Shown: positions 35,251 through 48,386, numbered from the stretch's first letter. The stretch: 64,000 nucleotides of DNA from Gnetum montanum (GCA_015680685.1 MNCI01027496.1:1426589-1490588), one strand, 5' to 3'. A program made the numbers and translations. Notes: generated by a model not told the origin, from the letters alone.

Positions 35251-38023
35251 TCAAATGGTCCCAGGCGATGGTGGTTGAGGTGGCTATGGTTACCTTACTG
35301 CTGCTATGACCTCAAGCAAGAGGCAAAAAGCATCCAGCAATGCTTTCATTTTCTCTTCCTTACTCCTAGGATCATGCACCATCCACGTAGCTTCCCTAAT
35401 GTGGGTCGACATGGGCACATCCCAAGGTCATGGGATTGCTAGAAACAACTCCTTTGCAATGATAAACAAGGTAGCGAACTATTTGCAGTTAATGTAAAAT
35501 GCCCTGACTGTGTTCTTTAGCTCTTGATAGTCATTCATTCGTCTAGCTAGGTTCTTAGCGATAGATCCTTGATCTCTAAATTGTAATTTAAGAACTTCAA
35601 GTTCAGCATTTGCAGTCTCAAGCTTTTGCTTGGTGTCTTTGTCATGCTTAAACTATGCCTCGTATAAGAGATACGAGCTAGCCACTTGTTTTTCTAATTC
35701 TAACCATAGTCATCCAATAATCAACATTACCAAGTTTGCATAATAGAGATTGGCCAATTCCATGTACTCTGTCATCTCCTCAATTTTTAACTCCTTCAAG
35801 CATATCTCTACTTTGTTGTAGGCATTAATCCCATCAAGGATGGGCTACCATGTTTCTCTTCCTTATTAGAGTTGCTAGCGGGCTTCATTCATTTTCACCT
35901 TTGCCATCTAGAATTTTTTTTCATTCACTTCCTTCTACAAGCCAACCTGGTCCCTATAGTGATTTTTCACTTTCTCAAATTTGAGGGCTTCATTCTTCCA
36001 GGCAATGATCTTGATGGTAAACTTTTCACACAAGATGTGTACCTCCTTCATTAACAGATTGTGATTTTCTGTGGCTAATTTCATTAGTTTAGAATTTACG
36101 TTGGCATGCTACTCTTGCTGTTGATGAATGGATTCTTGCATTTGATCTTTTTGAGCATCAACATTTCACAAGCGATGATTTTGTGTGGTTAATGTTTCAT
36201 TTTCCTAAAAAATCTAATTCAAGTCCTTTTGTATTGAGTATGTTTTAGCTTCTACTATAGACTATTTAAAGATGGCCATCACTACCTCCTCCTTGACCCT
36301 CTAAAATAATTCTTAAAGTTATTTGATAGCTTCATCCCTTGTCACTGTTGGACTGAGGATTGCTTGATCTGCAAGTTGAGCATGAAATTCGACAACCTCC
36401 ATGGCCAAGCGTTGATTTTTATTTTGAGTTGTTTCCAGTTGTTCCTTCAAAATAATACATCTGCCCCTTGCATTTAGCAGCTTTGACTAGGTTGCAGTCA
36501 TGTTCTCCAAAAGATCAAAAATGTATGGAGTCAATTGCTTGGTTCCTACCAGTCGTTCCAATAAATTTTCATGTTGGGCTACGTTCAATTTTCTACTAAC
36601 CATGCCTACAGACATCTGCATGTCTTGAAGTGTAGATATGTTTGGTACAAATGCTGCAAGTGCATTCAATGCTTCTGTTACATGGTTAGCAACCACTTCT
36701 ATCGCTATCTCCTACCCTTGGTGCTGCATCACCAAGACAGTTGCCTCTTCACCTTCCTCCAACTACACCAAGAAAGTGGCAACATTCCTAGAGATTTTTG
36801 AGAATAGATGGTATGTTGCTAGTGACACTATCACCTCTCAAGTGTTGGGTTTTGACCTCGAAGTTAGTTGCATTCGTTGGACAAGGAAAATGGAACCACC
36901 CCTCTCCATCTAGCTAACTATTTGGGCCACCTCATTAAAGTGACTCATTGCTAAACGGTACATAGATGGATTTGCCCCACTCGTTCCTACTTGTTACTCT
37001 TATTCACTTAAGATCTATTATCAAATTTTCTATAGATGCTCAATGGTTTCACAGGCCTTTGATGTTGTTTCCTAAATGGGTGGTGGTGGCAGTAGCTCCT
37101 CTAATTAAGTTATCACTGACATCTTCTCTTTCATGATCTTAGATTATGAAGCTAAAGGAGTATGCTAGAGTGTATCATTAGAGTAGCAAATGATGCTTGC
37201 CCTCTTACAAAGATTTCAAATGAGACATGGAAAGGATAGGGTCTTCCTTCCACATTCTTTTTCTTTGAAATGCTTCTCAATTTTCAAGTATAGCAGATAT
37301 GGAAGGTTAACAGGAAAGCAATTACCTTGCTTGGCCTCACCATTGGATTGAGGTGATAGGCTACATTCTTGAAGTAAATTCACTCTGCCAATGTAAGTGA
37401 CCATACTCCTTACAATCCACCCCTTAGCAATGCTAGGCCCACTCCTTCTTGGCCTTAAGGTCATCTTGTGTGGATAATTCTGCTAGCTGTGTTTTAGTGT
37501 CGAGCAACCCAAGTGCTTGTGCAATAGCTACTACCGAGTAGGACACTTGAATTTCCTTAATCTTGACTATGGATCCTAGCTTTTGATTGTTCTAGAAACG
37601 GTATGTCTCTCCCATGTACCACTATCCACTAGACGTGATGATTGGCCACATGGGAGAGGTTCACAATTGAGTCTTTACATCCTCTAGAGCTTTCTCCAAA
37701 AATCGCCTGAAGTTGATCTCTTGAAGAACAGATCCTTGAATTTCTCAGGACTTGATGATATCAAGGTAGGCTTGAGTCAAAGTAACCTCAAGCCTTGATG
37801 CAAGACCAAGCACTTCTCCTCATTGTGATTATTCGATTGACACTTCTTCCTCTAGAATTTGTTGTACAGATTTTACTTTGGGCTCTTCATGAAGAGGCCC
37901 TGTTGCATGGGTTGCCTGAAGTAGTTCTTGGCCTTGTTCTTGTTCACCCCTTCCAACTCTAGGTCACTTCTCTCATGGTTGCAAGGTTTCTTCTTCCTGC
38001 AGACATTTTTATTTTGGTGTCAT
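35251..38023 (-). pseudogene. ORF3, coiled-coil protein in env-like position (element D)
   Basis: ATGACACC at 38023 starts a frame of about 925 codons ending TGA at 35251-35253. It has the same order as the copies in B and C. The globular N-half includes LPYLLYLKIEKHFKEKECGR and then KTLSFPCLI (about 37240-37330). A middle block includes LEEGEEATVLVMQHQG (about 36720-36760) and VVANHVTEALNALAAFVPNI. A coiled-coil stretch follows at about 35560-36480. The C-terminal block has DVPMSTHIREATWMVHDPRS and a PPQPPSP end. Frameshifts and stops are many, but the three copies agree over most of the length, so this is a real element-borne gene. Confidence 0.7.
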
Positions 38024-38469
38024 TTGTAATCACAACAAGACCATGGATTAGCAATCATTGTGTAACTTTAAAATAATTAGCATATCTTATCTCTTAAGGA
38101 TGGTTACACTTGTCTAGGTTGTGATTATGGTTGATTTAATTAATCCAACCATCATTTATTTATGTATTATCATTAATAAATTATACCAAAAGTTGTTGGA
38201 AGGGTTAACTTGTGAAAAAAATGATGTCTATATATAGTTAAGGTTATAAACATTTTGGGAAGTTAGGAAAATTTCCAAAAAATTTCATTGATTTTTTCAT
38301 TGGAAACCTTAAGGTTTGCAACCCCCACAATAAAGATCTTACTTCTGGTAAGCAAAAGATTGAAAAATGAAGTGATTTGAACAAATGGTTTGGAAGTTAT
38401 GAGCTCTAGAAGGTTTTTGGGCCCCTAAAATTTTTCAAAAACTTCGAATGGTAAAAAATTGCAAAGTGT

Positions 38470-38590
38470 CCAGTGGTATATATAAGGTTTTTTCATTGCA
38501 TTGACAAGGCCTAGTCGATTGGGCCTCATCAACTAGGTGAGATGCGTCAATGGGGCCTTAATGACGTAACCATTGATCACTATAGTTAAA
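38470..38590 (-). promoter_or_regulatory. LTR U3-like module upstream of ORF3 (element D)
   Basis: Reversed counterpart of 28860-28960. On the minus strand it reads TGATCAATGGTTACG, then ATTGACGCATC, TTGATGAGGCCC, CGACTAGGCCTTGTCAATG and a TATATATA box (about 38475-38485). It lies about 450 bases before the ORF3 ATG. The same words occur in the U3 of element D's own LTRs. Confidence 0.45.
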
Positions 38591-38599
38591 CTTTGACCT

Positions 38600-40200
38600 T
38601 AGTTAAACTTGCAAAATATGAAGAGTTTTTAAGTGAAATTAGTGTCAAATGAAAGCTTAGAAGACCAAGAATAGTATGAAAACATGAGAAGAGGGTTTTG
38701 AAGCTTATAAATTTGGGAAAAAGGAGAAAATTGATTTAGTGGATGAATGAAATGAAAGATTAAGGAGCACTAAGAAGAATACGCAATGGAAAATGCGAAA
38801 GATAAGATTGTAGTGATGTTAAAGGTAAGGAACCTTAACTAATCAAGCCAAGAGCTATGCAAGTGGGTCCTTCCCATACCAAGCTCATGCCATTTTTGCC
38901 GTTACATAACCTCAACTAAGAAGTTCGTGGACCCCATAGTCAATTTAATGATCATGAAAAGTTAAAGACCAACCTGAAAGAATCTACTCAAGAATCCCAA
39001 CACATCAAACTAAGACATGAAGCATAACATAGAACATGGTAATTACGTGAGTTACAACAACATAGATGGATGATAGAGAAGGTGGAATGGAGTTTTGAAT
39101 TGAGGTCATAAGAAGTCCGTTATGAAATTTGTGGTTAAAATGACCCTAGAAGTTCCATATTTAGTCCAAACCAAAAATATCCACTTTCAATGACTTTGCA
39201 TCGTNGTTATGAAATTTGTGGTTAAAATGACCCTAGAAGTTCCATATTTAGTCTAGAATAAAACTATCCACTTTTAGTGACTTTGCATTGCCACTCTAAG
39301 ATTGATTCACCCACTTGAGACACAAGAGTGCTTCCACAAAACAACCACCATTCCACAATAAGAAGAAAAGAGAAGTAGNNNNNNNNNNNNNNNNNNNNNN
39401 NNNNNNNNNNNNNNNNNNNNNNNNNNNNNNNNNNNNNNNNNNNNNNNNNNNNNNNNNNNNNNNNNNNNNNNNNNNNNNNNNNNNNNNNTTTTTTTTTTTG
39501 AAATGGAAACTACACCATGAGAGGACTTATTCATGTCAAAGTGGTGTGCTTTGAATTCCCATTTTTTTAAAATGGGGAACCACACCATGCAATGATGTTA
39601 TTTGACTTCCTATTAGTGGTTGGTGTGGAATGGTAAGAATTTTATGAAAAACACTCAAGCACTCAAGCAAGTAGAAAAGTACAAAGAGTATTGAGTCCCC
39701 TTGAAGTCACACCCTTTACAAACCTTTGAATCCTTCATACTTCTGGAACTACCAAGGTTACCGGTTGATTAAAAGTTTCTTTAATGAAAAGAAATCTCAA
39801 ATTCCTAGAACAAGGAAAATCATAGAGTTTATTGGATGGGAAAATGATGTGGACTCACTGCCTATTCCATAAAAAATAAACTATGTCAAAGTCATCAGAC
39901 ATTAGAATTCAAAAATAGAAACAAAACATAAACACTCACAACATTAAGCACAAACTATAATTAGTAAAAAAAAACAATGACACTATCCCCTATGATAATA
40001 AAGCACTCCTTATTAGCAAAAATGAGAAAATATCACACTTGAACAAAAGAAAGAACAATAAATTAAAATATATAAAAAAGTGTAAAATAATCAAAAAGGT
40101 TCAAAGATACTAAAGATGGTATAAAATTAGAAAAATCCAAAAATGTGAAAAAAAAAGGTAGAAAAATTGAGAAACCAATTTGATGGTTAGCACGGATGGC
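38600..40200 (-). other. Non-coding region between integrase and ORF3 (element D), with assembly gap
   Basis: No gene is seen. A tandem duplication of about 75 bp is visible at about 39120-39280 (GGTTAAAATGACCCTAGAAG occurs twice, at about 39132 and 39220). A run of 110 undetermined bases lies at 39379-39488, immediately followed by a T-run, which probably caused the gap. The PPT-like CATCTCCCCCGTGACTGAG (reversed) lies near 40200. Confidence 0.6.
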
Positions 40201-40249
40201 CATCTCCCCCGTGACTGAGTTGGAAGGAGGAGATTCAAAAAATAGAATG

Positions 40250-41398
40250 TGGTTGTCCATCCATTGAGGTGGTAGTTGCACTGGCCTGTCTTAGTTCCAA
40301 GAAAGGCTTCACTTGTTGGATGTTGACCAACTACTTTTTATTCAAGCTATGAGGGTTGTAAATCAACATGGCCCTAGAGGGAAAGGTTTGATCAATTATA
40401 TAAGGTCCCTCCCACAATGTTTGGAATTTTGTCTTTTGGGATACATGTATGGGATTCCAGTAGATAACCTTATCTCCTTGTTGAATTTTCACTTTCCTAA
40501 TTTTAAGGTCATGGCATTGCTTGTTGAATGCCTTATTCACCTCATTCAAGGATAGGGCCATAAATCAATTTTTTTCTAACATGTTCAAGGTGATTAATTG
40601 TTCTTTTTGTGCTAGACTTAGCTTAAGGTTTAGTTCAGAGGTCATTGACAGTGTACGAAGCTCAAATTGAATTGAAAGTATTGGAAGTCTCCTATACACT
40701 AACTCATAGGGAGAATAGCCAACAGAAAGCTTCCAAGTTGAATGATAAGCCCAGAGAGCATCATTAATTTTTGTACTCCAATCCTTCTTATATTTGCTAA
40801 TGGTCCATGTTAGTATTTTTGTAATCTCCCAGTAGGTTGCCTTTGCTTGACCATTAGCTTAAGGGTGGTAAGGTGTTGTTAATTTATGTTCTACCCCTAA
40901 GTGTTACATTAATTTTCTAAATGTGGAACCTATGAAATGAGTTTCATTATCAAAAATTAGTAAATGTGGCATCTCAAACCTATTCATAGTATTTTTTTTT
41001 TGTATAAATTTGGCAGTAGTGGATGATGTACAGTCGGTAACAGCTACTGCTTCTACCCTTTTTGTGTAGTAGTCAACTACTACTATAATATACACCTTTT
41101 CATTAGACATGGGTGTGATGAGACCCATGAATTCAACACCCCATATGTCGAAAGGCTCTAGTGGTTGAACACACTATTGAGGATCCTCCATGTGAGCAGT
41201 CATCCCCCCGTCTCGTTGACAACATTCACAAGACTTGACAAATTGATGGGCATCCCTAAAGATTGTAGGAAAATACTATCCTGCCATCAGGATTTTTATG
41301 ATCATGCATCTCCCTGCATAGTGGCCTCCACAAGGCCCTTTGTGAGCATCCTAGAGAACACACAATTCATCTTCATTAGTGACACACCAACGAACTAG
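40250..41398 (-). pseudogene. pol: Integrase (element D)
   Basis: On the minus strand: an HHCC remnant near 41200-41350, DDE-core blocks GLITPMSNEKVYIIVVVDYYTK and IFDNETHF, and NGQAKA in place of NGQAEV (about 40845-40860), so the catalytic Glu is Lys. The C-terminal part has NKQCHDLKIRKVKIQQGDKV and FQTLWEGPYIID. The usual stop after LVNI is lost in this copy (it reads LVNIQQVKP). By eye it is about 75% identical in DNA to the integrase of element E, well below the identity of the upstream RT to gag part. Confidence 0.83.
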
Positions 41399-41399
41399 A

Positions 41400-41864
41400 C
41401 CATCGACACACACCTTGTAAAGGTGTCTATTGATTTCCATGAAGTATTTGGACCAAAGAAGAAATTTTTGTTTTTTCCTAAAATCGAAGTCCTGTGACAT
41501 TTCTTGAGTAAGGAGATATCTAAGGATGCTTTATACCATGTTGCTTCTGTAGGCATTTGTTCACATATTTCTCCTATAAAGAGGATTTCATCTAGAAATT
41601 GATCAGAGAGCAAGCTTTACTCCTCTTTGTTATCCCATCTTAAGTGAGAGAGGTGATTAGTCACACATTCTCTATCCCTTTTCGATCTACCATCATGAGA
41701 TTGAATTCTTGCAAGATCACAAGCCACCATATGACACGAGAGCTCACTGTTGGCTTGTTCATGAGGAATCAGATCATACAATGGTTCCTATACACAAATA
41801 CTTTGTAACCAAGCACATAGTGCCTGAACTTTTTTAGCACATACACCACTGCCATTAGTTCTTT
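41400..41864 (-). pseudogene. pol: RNase H C-terminal part of element D, fused to a foreign RT
   Basis: Reads ELMAVVYVLKKFRHYVLGYKVF and then eroded NHCMI, NKPTVSS and VVIL-like blocks to the connection with integrase. The N-terminal RNase H (the DAS strand) and the RT C-terminus are missing. At 41859-41864 the six bases TTCTTT (AAAGAA on the minus strand) are common to both parental sequences, so the join IVKE to LMAV is in frame. Confidence 0.75.
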
Positions 41865-42530
41865 AACTATTTATGGTTGATAGGTTATTCCTTGTATGAC
41901 CCTTATCTTTTCAGGGTCCATCTCAATTTCTACTTCTGAGATACAATGCCCCAAGACTATACATTCTTGGACCATAAGATGGCTCTTTTTCCAATTGAGC
42001 CAAAGGTTTGTTTCAACATATCTCCTCAACACCTGCTCAAGACAGTCTAGGGCTTGCTTGAATGTAGCTCCGTAGGTAGAAAAGTCATCCATGAAGACTT
42101 CTACCCTACTACTAATTTGTTGTTGGGAAATGCTAAGGACAAATCATTGCAATGTAGCTGGGGCATTACATAGACCAAATGACATTTGACAGTAAGCGAA
42201 AGTCCCCGAAGGACTTGTGAAAGTCATCTTTACCTGGTCTTCTGGTGTGATTTGGATTTGGTTAGAGCCACTATAACCATCCATAAAGCTGTAGTAGCTG
42301 TGCCCAAGAATGTTTCCTAGCACTTGGTCAACAAAAGGCAACGAAAAATGATGTTTGAAAGCTTCCATATTGAGCTGCTGGAAGTCGATGCACAACCTCC
42401 ATTTACCTGCTTTCTTGGACATGATCACAACTAGGCTAACCCACTCACTATCTACAACAAGGTAGATGAATCTCACCTTGGGGAGTTGCTTGATCTCCTC
42501 TTTGACAATATACTTTAATTTGGAATTCAA
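41865..42530 (-). pseudogene. pol: Reverse transcriptase (D-inner), C-terminally truncated
   Basis: From LKYIVKEEIKQLPKVRFIYL through SEWVSLVVIMSKKAGKWRLC, GYSGSNQIQITPED and the catalytic FMDDFSTYG (FMDD at 42084-42095, reversed) to the EKIRVIQGITYQP turn, then truncated at the fusion point. It is about 95-98% identical to element E's RT at 57940-58530. In E this stretch lacks 25 codons by an in-frame deletion; here they are present. Confidence 0.88.
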
Positions 42531-44000
42531 TCGCTACTGCTATTGTCATTTCAGCTTAATGACAAGGTCAATGTATATCCAGTGCTAGCATATTCTTGGA
42601 TCTATTCCTATGAGCTTGGAATATGACTAGGCAAAGGCTATTGACCATTTTTTCACAACATTCATCAACATCTTCTTTTGTCTTGCAACAACTTTGGCAT
42701 TAATGACCAGCTTTCCATTTTTTAAGAACACATACTTCATTCCAGTCAATAGTGTCTTTAACTCAAGGGGTTCTTGTTTGTAATTGTTAAGAAACTCCAA
42801 CTATTCCCAATTGATATCATCATTTACTCCCTCAGAGAGTTGGTGATGAACTTGCTTGAGTTCATCCATGCTTGCAACATAATCACATGTTAGGCCCTCA
42901 GTAGGTTCCATGCACAATGTACTGTTGCTAGAATCAACTGTCAGCCACTAGGTACCTTCTTGTTTTGTTGCTACCACGTACAGACATCTTTGGATTTTAG
43001 CATTTGGTGCATAATACTTGCATGCAGAGATAGATATTCACTTCACTGACCATAGCTTCTACACACAATGGCACCCTAAATCGTTGTACGCAATACATGA
43101 AACCCTTTTCTTGTTAATCTTTCCAAATTCATTTTCTTTAGATATCTCTAAGGAAAGATCTCTAATGCCCATTTTGGCATCAACAGTGCTTAACCATGCC
43201 CTTCCCATAATAATTGAAAAGTTTCCCTTGCAATTCTTCACCTTGATTACTAGGAAATTGGCAAGATATGACCACCCACAAATGGTGGTCATAATGTCTT
43301 CTACTAGTCCCAATGGAACAATGATGGACTGGTCTACTAGCTCTAGCCTGATTTTTCTCTTCTTCAAAGGGAGGAAGGTTCCACATAGTGTACATCTCAT
43401 GCAAGATCAAATTAACATCAGAACTAGAGTCAAGAAAAGCTTTACAAGGCTCATGCCCAAAAATTTGCAAATATACTAAGGGACTACCAAGATTGACTAA
43501 CTTCTTGGGCAGGTTGCTAGCTTGAATCCAATCAGATACAGCATGGGTCAACATCACAGTATGGATTTGAGAGGGATTTTGGTTTTAAGGGGACTCGGAT
43601 AAAGGTGATGCAAAGGAAGCTAGAGGAGCAAGGCCACCAACCACTAGTGTGTTTAAGGGCTCTGGTGGACTATAATGTTAAAAGAAGGATCTTTTCATTG
43701 ATCATGGTTCCAACCCACTTTGTTGGCTCACTAATTGCAGATTAACCACCCTCCTAGCATTTCTTTGTTGTGGTTTTGTAGGCAATTCATCCTACATGGA
43801 TGGAGCAGGTGGTAGAGTAGGCGCAGGAATAGGAGGAGCATGAGGATAGTAGGTGGCATCCCTCCTTACATATGGTAATTGGTAAACTCAGGAAGGTAGT
43901 GGTGAGGTTGGTAACCAACAACATGACTAGAAGAGTCCCATGGAGATGAAGGTTGCTGAACATAATAACCATAGGGATCTAGTTACCAATAGGGGAACTG
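42531..44000 (-). pseudogene. pol: Protease and RT-lead region (D-inner)
   Basis: The protease core at 43059-43557 has MLTHAVSDWIQ, an active-site loop FLDSSSDVNLI (the D-S-G became D-S-S), VEDIMTTICGWSY, IIMGRAW and LSLEISKENEF. The inter-domain region down to 42531 links to RT. It is shared at about 95% with 59018-59621 in element E, including the same Gly-to-Ser class of active-site change. Confidence 0.8.
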
Positions 44001-46011
44001 CCATCTTAAAGCTGCCACTGCCCACGATTGTGGTTGTTGCCACTATTAGTACAATTCATAAGGTTGTGGTGGAGTTCCACTTGGATAATACTATTATAGT
44101 TGGTGGAACTATTAAGAGTTTCCTTGTGGATAAGGCAATATTTTGGGTGTTTGCCATTGTGCAAGTCATAGATGAGGCATACATCCCAGATTCTTGCAAG
44201 TGTGACACAATTGGACAGCATCCCTTTGGATGTTCATACTCGAAGATGTCACACCTGTCATCATCATCTAATTTGCTATTTGCAACCATCTTTATCACAA
44301 CCATCTTACCCTTAACCTTGGATATGGCACATTCAGCTTTCTTATGTCTCTGACACTCACGCTCACCACTTTGTTCCTTAGACTCTTCAACAATTTTTAA
44401 AACAACTTGAAACTTATTGTCCATGAAGTCCCATAATTGGTCAACTGGTAAGGTTTTCTGATTAGCCACCTCATCTCTTGTTGACTCATCCTAACTATTA
44501 CAAAATCGAACCCCCCTTTTGCTAATGGAAGGGTCCCTGTTGTATTCCTCTACAATTTCTCACTTTCTCAATTCTCCCTCCTCCCTGGCTACTTGCTCAA
44601 TTAACTTTTGTATCTGGCGATCACTTAACTTTGTCAATCTCCCTTGAGCATAAATGCCAAGGGTTTTCCTTATTTTGAATCGTAGCTCGTCAATACTATG
44701 GCAGAGTTGATCAAGTTGAGAAAATCCATGGCCAAGACAATTATGCAATACAGAGTAATATCAGCCAATAGTATCATTAAAGGGTTCATGGTTTCCTTGT
44801 TTCCACCCTTGGATCCACTTCCTTAGGTTGGACACTTGGGAGTACGTTTGATATTTATCATTAAATAATTCTAACATCCTACTCCACTACCTAATTGATT
44901 CTAGTTCTAAGGACTGGTACCAGTTTTTTGCTTCCCTAATGAGTATCCTTGAAAATAATTTCAACTTCTGCTAATCGTTCTCAATATTCTGCAAGGCACA
45001 TGCATCCTGGAAGGCTTGGAGATGATTTTGCATATTAGTGTTGTAGCCTCCCTCAAACTAAGGGATGTTGTTCATTTCCAGACTCTTTATTCTACTATCA
45101 TTTACATGCCTTGTTGGAATTCTGATGGCCTCTGCAATGTTTAACATGCTTTGAGTGGCAAGTAGAGGTTCATCAAGGCCATAGTAATGGTGCCAATAAT
45201 GTTCTCTACTAACCCTTCTTTCATGGTGGTGGATCTATCTAGATCGCCCATGCCTCTGATTGCAACTATCCCAACTATCCCTTCTATTTTTTCGGTCCCG
45301 TCGATCACCTCTGTCATGGTCATGACCTCTGCAGCCACAATCTAAGCCAAATGAACAAGAAGAAGACAATGAAAGAGAAGAGGAAGGAGGACTTGCATCA
45401 TGCTAACGCCTACTACCTTCTCTTCAATCATCACAACCATGATCACGATCATGACTTTCACTTACCCCTTTGTCATAACTTGTTCCTCCATATCCATTTT
45501 TGTCATTAGATTCTATCCAACCAGAACCAAGATAACGAATTGTGGATTGCACATTCTAGTAGAGGGCCCCTTGGGCAAAGTCAAAAAGAGTGTCACCAAA
45601 GGAAAAGTCCCTAGAGAAGTGTTCGCCTCCATCCAATGGGCCAAGTGGAGGTGGAAAATTGTTTGACCCCTTCCCCTTTGAAAGATCATGTTGTTGCTCC
45701 AGCTGACAATCCCTTAACCTTTGTGCTTCAGTAGGATGGTAATCCCTTGAATTAGAATCTCCCATCTCATACTCCTCGTGAAGATGTTGAAGTCCATGTT
45801 GTGCAAACATTAGCTGGAGCATAGTTGGAATAGATCAATCCAGTGGCAACACAATGTTGCCTTCCATGTCATGCCACCATAGCATTTCATCTTGATGTAA
45901 GATGAAGGTAAATTCTAGTACATGTTCATTAAGATGAGCATATACCACCTGGTATTGTTGAGGCACTTAGTCTATCCTAGGCGGAGATAGGCTCCTATGA
46001 GAAGAAGACAT
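44001..46011 (-). pseudogene. gag: Gag region (D-inner)
   Basis: ATG at 46009-46011 starts MSSSHRSLSPPRID followed by a TAG stop that is also present in E. Downstream come FTFILHQDEMLWWHDMEGN, a charged linker with EEYEMGDSNSRDYHPTEAQR, the gag core, and a zinc-knuckle-like CDIFEYEHPKGC (about 44225-44265, reversed). The second Cys is Phe here, while E has CDVC. The gag is broken by several stops. Nearly the whole region aligns with 60001-62026. Confidence 0.83.
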
Positions 46012-46158
46012 TTTATATTAGTGAATCTATATGTAGTGTGCAGTTACAATTTAATTTAGTTATAATAATAATTTTATTTTTGTAATATTTGACCTTAGGG
46101 TTTGAACAACGAGGTTACTAAGTTTCACTAAGTTTAGATAGCGCACGTAGAACTAAAT

Positions 46159-46176
46159 TCCCCAGCAATGGCACTA
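46159..46176 (-). promoter_or_regulatory. Primer-binding site of D-inner
   Basis: On the minus strand, TAGTGCCATTGCTGGGGA follows the LTR end after one base: a decayed complement of the tRNA-Asp 3' end (TG to TA at the first CpG-type position). Confidence 0.7.
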
Positions 46177-46177
46177 A

Positions 46178-47061
46178 TGATGAGCAACAAGATACCCCTA
46201 TGCCCAACCATACGAATCAGAGGCATTCACATGCAATCCGGTTGAATTCCAGAGACATTAATTACCAAGTACACTAGAGCTAAATGATGAGTTCATGTTG
46301 TCCATTCGTTGTCTTCCCAGTCTCACTTGTGAAAATTAAGTGTATGGTTAAGTGTGACTGAGGCATAAGATTTTTATCATTTTATGTTTTATCAATTTGA
46401 TCACCTAAAACAATAATGAAAGTGAGAGTAATTAATAGCTAAGGGAACTATTGTCTAATCTAACCTAACACAAGTAACTGTCCCCACTTCCTGGACACAT
46501 CTTGAACTTCATGTAAAGACTACTAGGTTGTCAACTGCTAACCATTTTTGAGCTACCAAATGTCACACATATGTTCGAAGAGTTCATGTTTTTGTATTTT
46601 AATTAATTACTTAATTAATCAAAATTAATTACTAAATGAATAATATTAAATGTGAACTACATGAAATCACAATGTATAAATGCATAAAGAAAGAAAGTCT
46701 CAAGTGCTACAAGGATGAATCAAAGAGCTCGTCTTTATTGCTGACACAATGGTGTGTTCAAGTACATCAATGCTTGAATAAAGATCCAATTACACTTAGA
46801 CCTCTTGCTACAGGCACTTGGAAGATATTCTAACTCTCAAATGAACAAACTACAAGAATTTTGCTACTTAACTGAAAAACTCTTCCCAAAATCATGTGCT
46901 CAAGGGCTATATTTATAGGCCCAAGAATAGCCCGTGATATCGCATACCCAATATCGCATCTTGGGCCACGATATCGCATACTTGCTATCATGTACCTGAT
47001 ATTGCAGCCACCCTAATATCAGATACCTAATATTGAGGCTCATGAAAAACAAGATTAATTA
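46178..47061 (-). repeat. 5' LTR of D-inner
   Basis: An 884-bp LTR, the same length as 62195-63078. On the minus strand it starts TAATTAATC, a decayed TGATGAATC, and ends CTCATCA. Its U3 has GATATC-type palindromes and a TATA box (CTATAAATAT, near 46910-46919 reversed). It sits in gag of element D; the next bases are CAAGG (47062-47066), the expected target-duplication position. The matching 3' LTR was deleted. A 3' LTR of this subtype survives at 51465-52004 in element E. Confidence 0.85.
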
Positions 47062-48242
47062 CAAGGGTTCATGTGCTCCCTGTTTCCAACCTTAGATTTG
47101 CCTTCTCATATTAGAGACTCTAGAGTATGTTTGATATTTGTCATTAAATAGTTCTAACATGGTACTCCATTTGTGGATAGATTTCGGCTCTAAGGACTAG
47201 TACCAACTTTCAACTTCCTTAATGAGTGTCCTTGGGAAAAGCTTGAGTTTTTTCCACTCATTCTCTATGTTCTATAAGGCACAAGCATTTGGAAAAGCTT
47301 GTAGATGCATTTGCAAATTAGAGTTATATCCCCCTTCAAATCTTGGGATATTTTTCAAGTCTAAGCACTTGATCCAACTATTCTTCATATGCCTGGTTGG
47401 AATTTAACTACCTCTATAATGTTGAGCATACTTTGAGTCACTAATAGAGGTTCATCATCATTAATGCGTCAATGATGCCAATGATGATTTTGGTCACCCC
47501 TTTGATTTTGGTGGTCCCCATGATCATTGTTATTTTGTCAATCACCTTCATCATGGTCGTTTCAATGGTGGCTTCCATGAGAATCGTCAGATGAAGAGGA
47601 ATGTTCAAAATCGAATGAAGAGGATAAAGGGGAAGGTGGACTACCACCGCCATTGCAATGTCCATCACCACTCTTATGCTTATTACAATCACCATCCATA
47701 GATCCCTTGTTGTTGTGATGCTTGCTCGAGTCCCTACCTTGGTTGTCACTTTGTCCTAAACCTAATTTATGAATAGTGGATTGCAAGGTTAGGTTCACAT
47801 CCTTTCCATCAGTAATAAGGGGTGGAGAATCTTCATGTTAAGAACCCTCAAGGAAAGGATCCTCTTTTTCCTCCTGATCTAGTAGGAATAACCGATTAGT
47901 GAAACGTTTCCCCTTTGCAGCATCATGGAGTTTCTCCTAATGTTGATCTCATTTGCATTGTGTTTCTATTGGATAGTAGTTTCAAGTGTCATATCCATCC
48001 ATAACATACTCTTCATGAAGATATGCTATGCCCAACTTCTTAAGGATCTTGAATAACATCCCACGAATAGATCTATCAAGGGGCAAGACAACATTGCCCT
48101 TCATATCACACCATCGCAATTGTTCATCCTAATGTAAGATGAAGGTGAAGTTCAGCACAAACTCATCTGGATGAGTGTATACCACCTTACATTCTTATGG
48201 GACCAGTGGTTTGGTATCTTCATGCTTGCAAGAAGAAGACAT
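47062..48242 (-). pseudogene. gag: Gag N-terminal part of element D (interrupted by D-inner)
   Basis: ATG at 48240-48242 begins MSSSCKHEDTKPLVP. It follows with FTFILH, LRWCDMKGNVVLP, LEKHHDAAKGK-like linker and a Ser/Asp-rich tract (SSFDFEHSSSSDDSHGSHH), then the core to the insertion point at a WKQGAHEPL block. A stop in a CAG codon is shared with the copy at 63079-63853 (CATTAGGAG, near 47936 and 63548), while element C has CAG there. Confidence 0.8.
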
Positions 48243-48367
48243 TTTGTAAAACAAAATAAAATTTTCAATGAGCTTTTATAAGTTTATATATAGTGGAATG
48301 ATATTGACCTTGAGGTTTATACAATGATATTACTTAGACCTAAATAGCGTACATTCCACAAATAATT

Positions 48368-48385
48368 TCACCAGCAATGATGCCA
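48368..48385 (-). promoter_or_regulatory. Primer-binding site of element D
   Basis: TGGCATCATTGCTGGTGA on the minus strand, one base after the LTR end; a decayed tRNA-Asp-type PBS. Confidence 0.7.
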
Positions 48386-48386
48386 A

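Noticed and set aside
45400-45666. Plus-strand frames over gag of D-inner and E (for example 45400-45666, 61414-61683)
   Set aside because: They are shadows of the Ser/Arg/Asp-rich gag linker on the minus strand.
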